Position numbers and translations under genes: made by a program | Assembly: GCA_904502165.1 (NCBI GenBank) | Contig: CAJGDB010000053.1 | Coordinates: forward strand, 1 to 12,169 | Source: an uncultured Akkermansia sp. | GTDB taxonomy: Bacteria > Verrucomicrobiota > Verrucomicrobiia > Verrucomicrobiales > Akkermansiaceae | Direction: 5' to 3' | DNA length: 12,169 bases | In this document: one piece after another, positions 6,206 through 12,169 of the stretch | Position numbering within the stretch: the stretch's first letter is position 1 | Layout: each line of letters starts with the position of its first letter | The notes under the pieces: model-generated | What the model saw: only the letters and a program-made list of their open reading frames with translations | Database searches by the model: none | What the model was told of the DNA's origin: nothing

Positions 6206-9103
6206 ATGGAGTACGAGACAGAGCCCCAGCTACCCCCTCGCGAGGAACGGACATGGCCTACACGCCTGACCGGTGTCTGTCTTATTGTCGTTGTCCTCAT
6301 ACTGGTGTGTTCACTCCTCAGCTACAATCACAGTGAAATGGGGTGGGATTTCCTGAATCCCACCGGTGGAGCTGCCGCAGAAGAAGCGCCCTGTACTAAC
6401 TGGCTTGGGGTTATCGGTCTGTATCTGGCCGGCCTGTGCAACTGGTTGCTGGGTGCGGCGTCCCTGTATGCCATGGCCCTGCTGTTCATCTTCTGTGGTG
6501 GTCTTGTTCTGCGGCCACACCGCCCGTATGTGCTACAGATGGTGGCCATGTTCTGCCTGATTATCTTCTCCAGCGCCATTCTGGCACTGCAGCCCTGGTT
6601 CCTGGGCAGCTGGCGAACCGCTCATCATCTGTATTCTGCAGGTGGTTTCCTGGGCTATCTGGATGGCAGCTGCCTGCTTGAGCCTCTCGTCGGTACACGC
6701 TGGGCTCTGGTCAGTTTCCTGCTGCTGCACGCGACGGCATGGATTTATTTCGCCCGCTTCACCTTTATTCGTTTCTGGAAGGAAGTGTGGTGCGATCTTT
6801 CCGACATGTGGCACCGCTGGCGTGAAAACCGCCAGGCCCGCAATGAACGCCGCAGAGAGCTGCGCGAACAGCGCCTTCTTGAGCACCAGCAGCAGCTTGC
6901 CCGTGAGTTAGCAGCAGCTGAGGAAGCTGCCGCAGCCGATGCTGAGGTGGCCGCAGCCGAAGCCCGCCGCGCGGGTGGTAATGCGAATTATCTCTTTACT
7001 GATGACCAGCCTGTGGCCCCCCTGCCGACGCGTCAGCGTTCAGCGCTGGATGGACGCCGTGCCGTGGAACCATCGTATGATGATTTTGATCATCAGCCGG
7101 TTCAGTCATTTGAACAGCAGATGGCAGAAAGCCGCCGCCGTGAGGCTCAGCGTGTTGAAACCCAGAGACCGCCCTCAAGTCACAGCCGCCACTACGCACC
7201 TATCAGTAACCGCAGCAACCTGCTGGATCTGATGGCCCCGGTAGAAGAAAAGATAGCGCTGCAGAATGCCCCCGGAATGGATGCTGCCCCCGCTCCTCAG
7301 CCCCGCAGGGCTGCAGGAGTGAATCCCCGCCTTCAGGAACAGGTGAACCGCCGCATGGGAGTGAATACTCCGGTGGCTCCTGCTCCCCAACCTGCACCGC
7401 GTTCTGCTCCGGCTCGCACAACCACCCCGGCTCCGTCTCCCCGGATTAATACGCCCCGCAAAGCTGCGCCCGTTTCAGAAAAGAAGGATACCCGCGTGCA
7501 GTATGAGGATTATCCGCTGCCTCCCTATGAGCTGTTGAAGTATGAACCTGTTTCCCAGGATGTTTCAGCTGCAGCTCAGCGGGAGATGATGGAGGTACAG
7601 CAGCGCATCATTGATACGCTGGATACATTCAGAATATCGGTTGAGCCGGGGGACATCACCCGAGGCCCCAGTATCACCCGATACGAGTTCTATCCTCCGC
7701 GTGGCCGCCGCGTGAGCGATTTCACCAAGCTGGATAAGGATATCATGCTTTCCACCAGCTCCAAATCGGTCAATATTCTGGCGCCCATACCCGGTAAGAA
7801 TACCGTTGGCATTGAGCTGGAGAATTCTCAGAAATCGCCTGTCTACCTGCGAGAGCTGCTGCAGTCTGACAATTTCAACAACCCGAAGCTCCGAATCCCG
7901 GTGGCGCTGGGTAAGGATGTATATGGCAATGCCGTGATTGGTGACCTGGCGGCCATGCCCCATACGTTGGTAGCAGGTACCACAGGTTCAGGTAAGTCTG
8001 TGTGTATCAACAGCATGATTCTTTCCATGCTCTACAAGTTCCGCCCGGAAGAGCTGAAACTCATTCTGGTGGACCCCAAGGTGGTGGAAATGCAGCCCTA
8101 CCGCAAGCTGCCGCACCTCATCTGCCCGGTTGTGACCCAGCCCGGGCGTGTCATTGGAGCCTTACGCTGGGCGGTCAATGAAATGGAACGCCGCTACCGC
8201 CTGTTCAGCCAGGTAGGTGTGCGTAATTTTGAGGACTTCAACAACCGCGAGGACGACGGCCCTGCCGATGAACCGGAGGAGGTGGAGGATTCTCCCATCG
8301 ATTACGCTGCAGTAGAAGCCTGGGCCAGCGAGATTGAGCGCCAGGCAGAGGAAGAAGTGCCGCTGGGTGAAGAGAAACAGGACGAATTTGATTTTGATGA
8401 CCCCGAGCCCATTCCGCTCAAGTTACCTTACATTGTCATCATCATCGATGAGTTGGCAGACCTCATGATGGTGGTCAAGGAAGACCTCGAGAACTACATT
8501 GCACGCCTTACCCAGAAGGCCCGTGCCGCCGGTATCCACCTTGTGGCCGCCACGCAGACCCCCCGCGCCAATGTCGTGACAGGTATCATCAAGGCCAACA
8601 TTCCGAGCCGCATTGCCTTCCGTGTGGCCAGCCCGCTGGATTCCCGCATCATTCTTGATACGGCCGGTGCAGAGAACCTGCTCGGAAAGGGTGACAGCCT
8701 CTTCCTGCCGCCGGGCGGCATCACCAAGATGGCCCGAGTGCAGGGCGCCTTTGTGAGCGATGCGGAAATTGCTAAAATCATTGCCCATTGTGCAGCCCAC
8801 GCCAAGCAGAAATTCGAGCAGGGTGTGGCCGCTGAAATGGACAGTGCCGAAGGTGGTTCTCCCAACGCTGATAATGGTGGTCGCATTGGTACCAAGAACA
8901 TGAACGATGAAGATGCCGAACTCTACACCCGTTGCGTGCAGTTGGTGGTAACAGAGCGCAAGGCCAGCACCTCGCTGCTTCAGCGTCGTTTCAGCATCGG
9001 TTACGGCCGCGCCGCCAAGATTATGGACATGATGGAGGAGAATGGTGTGATTTCTGCTCCCTCTGGCGCGACCCGCGCCCGCGAAGTTCTTGTTGACGCT
9101 TAA
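6206..9103 (+). CDS. ftsK: DNA translocase FtsK
   Basis: FtsK is a membrane-anchored hexameric DNA pump that clears the chromosome terminus from the division septum and activates XerCD recombination. The 965-residue protein shows the full layout. The N-terminus has about four membrane helices within residues 21-190 (the first is LTGVCLIVVVLILVCSLL). A long charged then Pro/Ala-rich linker runs over about 200-430. The RecA-like motor has Walker A GTTGSGKS at 591-598 and Walker B IIIDELADLMM with Asp748/Glu749. The C-terminal gamma winged helix ends the protein (ELYTRCVQLVVTERKASTSL, then QRRFSIGYGRAAKIMD). Between FEDFN (675-679) and LPYIVIIID (740-748) there is a 60-residue acidic stretch, longer than in the relatives I know. 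The gene stands alone behind a terminator and its own promoter. I see no terminator at its end, only a T6 run without a convincing stem, so readthrough into the restriction genes is likely. Confidence 0.97.
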   Translation: MEYETEPQLPPREERTWPTRLTGVCLIVVVLILVCSLLSYNHSEMGWDFLNPTGGAAAEEAPCTNWLGVIGLYLAGLCNWLLGAASLYAMALLFIFCGGLVLRPHRPYVLQMVAMFCLIIFSSAILALQPWFLGSWRTAHHLYSAGGFLGYLDGSCLLEPLVGTRWALVSFLLLHATAWIYFARFTFIRFWKEVWCDLSDMWHRWRENRQARNERRRELREQRLLEHQQQLARELAAAEEAAAADAEVAAAEARRAGGNANYLFTDDQPVAPLPTRQRSALDGRRAVEPSYDDFDHQPVQSFEQQMAESRRREAQRVETQRPPSSHSRHYAPISNRSNLLDLMAPVEEKIALQNAPGMDAAPAPQPRRAAGVNPRLQEQVNRRMGVNTPVAPAPQPAPRSAPARTTTPAPSPRINTPRKAAPVSEKKDTRVQYEDYPLPPYELLKYEPVSQDVSAAAQREMMEVQQRIIDTLDTFRISVEPGDITRGPSITRYEFYPPRGRRVSDFTKLDKDIMLSTSSKSVNILAPIPGKNTVGIELENSQKSPVYLRELLQSDNFNNPKLRIPVALGKDVYGNAVIGDLAAMPHTLVAGTTGSGKSVCINSMILSMLYKFRPEELKLILVDPKVVEMQPYRKLPHLICPVVTQPGRVIGALRWAVNEMERRYRLFSQVGVRNFEDFNNREDDGPADEPEEVEDSPIDYAAVEAWASEIERQAEEEVPLGEEKQDEFDFDDPEPIPLKLPYIVIIIDELADLMMVVKEDLENYIARLTQKARAAGIHLVAATQTPRANVVTGIIKANIPSRIAFRVASPLDSRIILDTAGAENLLGKGDSLFLPPGGITKMARVQGAFVSDAEIAKIIAHCAAHAKQKFEQGVAAEMDSAEGGSPNADNGGRIGTKNMNDEDAELYTRCVQLVVTERKASTSLLQRRFSIGYGRAAKIMDMMEENGVISAPSGATRAREVLVDA

Positions 9104-9111
9104 ATTTTTTA

Positions 9112-9119
9112 CCTATGAA
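9112..9119 (+). repeat. Left copy of 8-bp direct repeat CCTATGAA at the restriction-modification boundary
   Basis: CCTATGAA lies 9 nt after the ftsK stop codon and contains the start codon of the endonuclease gene. The same 8 bases recur at 11101-11108, just after the methyltransferase stop. It resembles a target-site duplication or recombination scar, but an 8-mer match by chance is possible. Confidence 0.4.
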
Positions 9120-9858
9120 TACCGAGTTAATACAAAACATTCGTCAGTATGTGGTTGATAATATCGGGGCTTTTCATCAGGCTCGACTGGACAATCTCAA
9201 CAGACTGAAACTTAAGAAAGTCATAGCCCACAAAAATCCTTATTTATTTCGTGCAAAGAATGCTGATACTGCAGAGTTTATTGTTAAGAGTATTGTGGAT
9301 GCTTTCTTGTCCTCTGGAGAGGAGACGATATTTGGCGATTGGCTGGAAGGGTTAGCCATTTACATCTGTCAGCAAGTATATGGAGGCTGTAAATCAAGCG
9401 CTAAAGGAGTTGATCTGGAATTTGATAAAGAGGGATGCCATTATTTAGTTTCGATTAAATCTGGCCCGAATTGGGGTAATAGTAGCCAGATAAAAAAGCT
9501 GATAGATGAGTTCAAGTCTGCTAAGAAGACACTCCGCACAAGCCGCCATAATATGAATATTGTGGCAGTTAATGGATGTTGTTATGGGAAGGATAAATCT
9601 CCCGATAAAGGGGACTATTTCAAGTATTGCGGTCAAGAGTTCTGGTCTTTCATTTCAGGAGAGGCCGATTTATATACAGAGCTTATAGAACCCTTGGCTA
9701 CTCAGGCAAAAGAGAGGAATGAAGAGTTTTCTGTACAGTATGCAAATAAAATCAATCTGTTTGTTAGAGAATTCATAGATGAATTTTGTGCTGAGGATGG
9801 AAGCATAGACTGGAAGAAAATAGTTATATTCAATTCCGGGGGGCAGAACAATGCGTAA
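9115..9858 (+). CDS. Type II restriction endonuclease, PmeII-like family
   Basis: This 247-residue protein is the probable endonuclease of a type II restriction-modification pair, cutting unmodified foreign DNA. I recognise the PmeII-type family from KNPYLFRAKN (about residue 40), SSGEETIFGDWLEGLAIYI, VYGGCKSSAKGVDLEFD and LVSIKSGPNWGNSSQ, followed by NIVAVNGCCYGKD. Asp100 in GVDLEF and Lys115 in SIKSG are the likely PD-(D/E)xK metal-site residues, with Ser113 where an acidic residue is usual. The recognition site cannot be read. The start at 9115 is the only Met before the conserved block. No ribosome binding site or proper promoter precedes it, and it begins 11 nt after the ftsK stop. The gene is far more AT-rich than ftsK and overlaps the methyltransferase gene by 8 nt, so the two are translationally coupled and probably acquired together. 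Confidence 0.85.
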   Translation: MNTELIQNIRQYVVDNIGAFHQARLDNLNRLKLKKVIAHKNPYLFRAKNADTAEFIVKSIVDAFLSSGEETIFGDWLEGLAIYICQQVYGGCKSSAKGVDLEFDKEGCHYLVSIKSGPNWGNSSQIKKLIDEFKSAKKTLRTSRHNMNIVAVNGCCYGKDKSPDKGDYFKYCGQEFWSFISGEADLYTELIEPLATQAKERNEEFSVQYANKINLFVREFIDEFCAEDGSIDWKKIVIFNSGGQNNA

Positions 9859-11089
9859 GGGTTTGAAAGGACAGTATCCTACCATCTCGACATTCTCTGG
9901 CGCGATGGGCATGGATAACGGCTTGGAGAAGGCTGGGTTTGATATATGTCTGGCTGTTGAAATAGAGAAGGCAATGTGTGATACGATACGCCTTAATAAG
10001 CCTTCTTTACCGTTGATTTCTGATGATATTCGTAATTACAGCGGCGCAGAACTGCTTGAGAGGGCTGGGATAAAAAAAGGAGAGCTTTTTCTTTTATGTG
10101 GAGGCCCTCCATGTCAGGCGTTCAGTACGGCAGGAAAACGTCGTGGTTTGGATGACGAACGAGGCAATGTGTTCTTAAAGTTTATTTCTTTGGTTGGGGA
10201 AATGCGACCAAAGTATTTTTTGATAGAAAATGTACGCGGTTTGTTATCAGCCTCCTTCACTCCTCCAGATGCCGCCCCTGAATACAAAGCTGAAAAAGGT
10301 AGTGCTTTAGTTTATCTGTTGGGACAAATAGAGAAAATTGGTTATTCCTATAGTTTTACGCTATATGATGCGGCGAATTATGGTGTTCCTCAGCACAGGG
10401 AACGTGTCGTGATTATTGGTTCTCGTGAAAATTATCGCATTCCCTTAGTTCCTCCGACTCATAACGAAAAGGGAGTAGAGGGCTTGAAACCATGGGTGAC
10501 TTTACAAACTGCTTTGGAAGGTCTTAAGACGTGTACTGCGGGGGTCATTCCTGCAAAGCGTAGACGATTCTATGAGTATCTGTCCGCAGGGCAAAATTGG
10601 AAAGATTTACCTGAGGCGATACAGGAAGAAGCCATGGGGAAGTCGTACTCTTTGCAAGGAGGTAAAACCGGTTTTTACAGACGTTTAGCATGGGATAAAC
10701 CGTCACCCACGTTGGTAACATGTCCTACAATGCCAGCAACGGAATTGTGCCATCCGACGCAAATACGGCCGCTTTCAGTAGAGGAGTATGCTCGTATACA
10801 AATGTTTCCCGATACATGGCAGTTTGCTGGTAATCTTGCTGCTATTTATAAACAAATAGGTAATGCGGTTCCTGTTGGCCTTGCTGAGGCCGTGGGGCGT
10901 CATATCCTCTGGTTTGATTCTCTAAGCAAAGAGGAGAAAATCGAAGTATGCATGAATACTTCAGAGACAACCATGCAGCATTCTCGATATAAGAGGACAA
11001 CCGATAGAGATTTCATGCAGAAAATGCACAGATTGAAGCTCAATTGTGCCAGCCCTTGGGATTTAGTTCTCTGTGGTGAGACCGATTAG
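9851..11089 (+). CDS. DNA (cytosine-5-)-methyltransferase of the type II system
   Basis: This 412-residue enzyme transfers a methyl group from S-adenosylmethionine to cytosine C5 and so protects host DNA from the partner endonuclease. The conserved motifs are in canonical order: motif I FSGAMG (15-20), motif IV GGPPCQAFS with catalytic Cys88, motif VI ENV (126-128) and motif VIII QHRERV (181-186). The target-recognition region lies between motif VIII and about residue 300. Motif IX is near RPLSVEEYARIQMFPDTW, and motif X GNAVPVG starts at Gly337. After motif X there is an extra tail of about 54 residues (359-412), charged and without a known motif to me. The start ATG at 9851 overlaps the end of the endonuclease gene; a G-run about 8 nt upstream is the closest thing to a Shine-Dalgarno sequence in the window. 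No controller (C) protein gene accompanies the pair. Confidence 0.95.
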   Translation: MRKGLKGQYPTISTFSGAMGMDNGLEKAGFDICLAVEIEKAMCDTIRLNKPSLPLISDDIRNYSGAELLERAGIKKGELFLLCGGPPCQAFSTAGKRRGLDDERGNVFLKFISLVGEMRPKYFLIENVRGLLSASFTPPDAAPEYKAEKGSALVYLLGQIEKIGYSYSFTLYDAANYGVPQHRERVVIIGSRENYRIPLVPPTHNEKGVEGLKPWVTLQTALEGLKTCTAGVIPAKRRRFYEYLSAGQNWKDLPEAIQEEAMGKSYSLQGGKTGFYRRLAWDKPSPTLVTCPTMPATELCHPTQIRPLSVEEYARIQMFPDTWQFAGNLAAIYKQIGNAVPVGLAEAVGRHILWFDSLSKEEKIEVCMNTSETTMQHSRYKRTTDRDFMQKMHRLKLNCASPWDLVLCGETD

Positions 11090-11100
11090 TTATGATTCGG

Positions 11101-11108
11101 CCTATGAA
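11101..11108 (+). repeat. Right copy of 8-bp direct repeat CCTATGAA
   Basis: This is the second copy of the repeat at 9112-9119. It lies 11 nt after the methyltransferase stop and 15 nt before the membrane-protein start. Collapsing the sequence between the copies would leave a spacer of only about 36 nt between the ftsK stop and the membrane-protein ATG. Confidence 0.4.
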
Positions 11109-11123
11109 ACTTCGATTCTTTTG

Positions 11124-11807
11124 ATGGATTCGGTAATTGCTGAGTTTTGTGTTAGCCTGGCTGGAATCTTTGCCGCGTTGCTCTGGCTGCGTCCCGGCAA
11201 GCACGAGGCGGCCCGCTATGCCATGATTCTGCTGCCTGCCGGAGCTCTGTATACATTGCTGGTACAGGATACCCAGGGTTGGCAGTACCGGGTTCTGTTC
11301 CATGTAAGCCAGTCGTTGGTGCTGCTGTTGTATCTGCTGGGGGCATATATGCTCAAGTGTCCGTGGAGGCGGGTGATTCTTTCCTGCGGTATCTATTCGC
11401 TGGTATGCAGCGTGGCGGGGCTTTTCATTGCCGCATTAGATGTGCAGGATGTTTCGTTTGTCCTGCGTCTGGCCGGGAATGTTATTTTTGATTATGCCTG
11501 GATTTGGCTGTTCATCTGGTTATGTTCCCGTAAGAGCGAGATGGGGGGTAAATGGATTTCGCTTCTCGCAGTTGGGGCTTACCTGACCCTGCGAGGTCTG
11601 ATTTTCTCAAATCTCAAAGCAGTCGTGTCGATGGGTGATTTGATTGTCTGCGTCGATATCATCATTGCGCTGTTGTGCTTTTTCTTTGTGCTTCGTAATG
11701 TGTTGCAGCAGAGCTTGAAGCTCAGTCTTATCACCAGCGCTCTGTATATCACGCCGACAGTGCTCAGCCACCTCCTCCTGTGGTATTATATTAACAATAT
11801 GACCTGA
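11124..11807 (+). CDS. Polytopic membrane protein, about eight helices, function unknown
   Basis: I do not recognise this 227-residue protein. It consists almost entirely of hydrophobic segments, about eight: around SVIAEFCVSLAGIFAALLWL, RYAMILLPAGALYTLLV, SQSLVLLLYLLGAYML, VILSCGIYSLVCSVAGLFIA, LAGNVIFDYAWIWLFIWLC, WISLLAVGAYLTLRGLIF, DLIVCVDIIIALLCFFFVL and LSLITSALYITPTVLSHLLL. Short basic loops (CSRKSE, CPWRR, RPGKHEAAR) separate them. There are no soluble domains and no motif of a known transporter or sensor that I can see. I chose the ATG at 11124 because it starts just before the first helix; a GTG at 11073 would overlap the methyltransferase gene and add a polar lead. Composition returns to the GC-richer host style here. 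TATGAT at 11091-11096 could be a -10 but has no good -35. A perfect terminator follows the gene. Confidence 0.8.
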   Translation: MDSVIAEFCVSLAGIFAALLWLRPGKHEAARYAMILLPAGALYTLLVQDTQGWQYRVLFHVSQSLVLLLYLLGAYMLKCPWRRVILSCGIYSLVCSVAGLFIAALDVQDVSFVLRLAGNVIFDYAWIWLFIWLCSRKSEMGGKWISLLAVGAYLTLRGLIFSNLKAVVSMGDLIVCVDIIIALLCFFFVLRNVLQQSLKLSLITSALYITPTVLSHLLLWYYINNMT

Positions 11808-11834
11808 AGGACTTAGGTCGGTTGCGTTGTCGTT

Positions 11835-11875
11835 AAAAAGCATCCCTGGAATGGTCATTCCAGGGATGCTTTTTT
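11835..11875 (+). terminator. Strong, probably bidirectional terminator
   Basis: An 18-bp perfect stem (11835-11852 with 11857-11874) and a 4-nt GGTC loop carry five A residues at the left foot and T6 at the right. It ends the membrane-protein unit 27 nt after its stop and, through the A-run, could also stop transcription arriving from the right. Confidence 0.95.
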
Positions 11876-12169
11876 CATTCGGGTAGGGGGACTGCGTGGG
11901 CACAGGGGTACCGTTTCATCGACACAGTGGTGTGCGATCAGGACGCGGAATCTGAGCTTGCAGTCAATCGGGCTCGGTAAGTGACGTTGCGTTAGTGCAG
12001 ACGCGGGTTACCGTGACTTGGTTCAGACGGAAAATTGAAGCGTGTGCCAATGGCAGATGACACGGGTATCAAATAGTATCCGGCAGGGGAAATGGATTTG
12101 ATTGATCGTGCCCCGGTGCAAACTAAATGGGGCTGCGTAGCAAGAGTGCGTTAAACGCCGGAATGGGGG
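11876..12169. other. Gene-free right end with several small inverted repeats
   Basis: I see no credible protein gene: all plus-strand frames contain several stops, and the longest minus-strand stretch (about 48 codons from the window edge) has no recognisable sequence. Short hairpins can be drawn. One pairs ATCG/CGAT and ACAC/GTGT (11918-11938) with one bulge. A nested one uses CGGTAA (11975-11980) with TTACCG (12008-12013) and GCGT (11989-11992) with ACGC (12001-12004). A third uses CGTG (12041-12044) with CACG (12061-12064) enclosing TGCC/GGCA. It does not match tmRNA, RNase P or SRP RNA by eye. Confidence 0.4.

Noticed and set aside
9093..9119. TTGACG/TATGAA as promoter of the endonuclease gene
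   Set aside because: The spacer is 15 nt and transcription would begin after the only plausible start codon, so it cannot serve the endonuclease as it stands.
11607..11903. Minus-strand open frame of 98 codons across the final terminator
   Set aside because: It spans the 18-bp hairpin and the end of the membrane-protein gene and has no coding character of its own.
11876..12169. tmRNA, RNase P RNA or SRP RNA gene
   Set aside because: The conserved cores and the tRNA-like end expected for these RNAs were not found on either strand.
1..12169. CRISPR array, tRNA, rRNA, transposase or phage genes
   Set aside because: No regularly spaced repeats, no cloverleaf or rRNA sequences and no recombinase motifs were seen anywhere in the window.

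Overview
The window reads as bacterial chromosome with a mostly GC-rich gene set and one AT-rich accessory block. The CTP synthase and FtsK sequences, and the general lack of Shine-Dalgarno motifs, would suit a Verrucomicrobiota (Akkermansia-like) genome. That placement is an impression from the proteins, not a demonstrated assignment.

Layout. On the minus strand at the left edge are the N-terminal 93 residues of a short-chain dehydrogenase/reductase (SDR) and, upstream of it, a ROK-type winged-helix regulator whose effector half is short and lacks the usual ROK kinase signatures. Divergent from the regulator is pyrG (CTP synthase). A strong terminator follows it, and its T-tract ends only about 8 nt before the start of a sodium:solute symporter. 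Next come an unrecognised 97-residue protein, a Lys/Glu-rich exported protein of 204 residues closed by a terminator, and an 88-residue exported protein rich in His and Cys with its own terminator. The DNA translocase gene ftsK follows from its own promoter. An AT-rich type II restriction-modification pair comes next: a PmeII-like endonuclease and an overlapping m5C methyltransferase. It is followed by an eight-helix membrane protein of unknown function, an 18-bp perfect terminator hairpin, and about 290 nt with no credible gene.

How it fits together. pyrG (nucleotide synthesis) and ftsK (chromosome segregation at division) are housekeeping genes. The restriction-modification pair looks like a horizontally acquired defence cassette dropped precisely into the ftsK/membrane-protein spacer; an 8-bp direct repeat flanks it. 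The exported small proteins look like envelope or metal-handling accessories.

The strongest regulatory observations concern translation initiation. No start in the window has a convincing Shine-Dalgarno sequence, and two genes have a -10 hexamer placed exactly 6 nt before the ATG, which predicts leaderless mRNAs. I see no CRISPR array, tRNA, rRNA or insertion sequence. I found no clearly novel multi-gene system.
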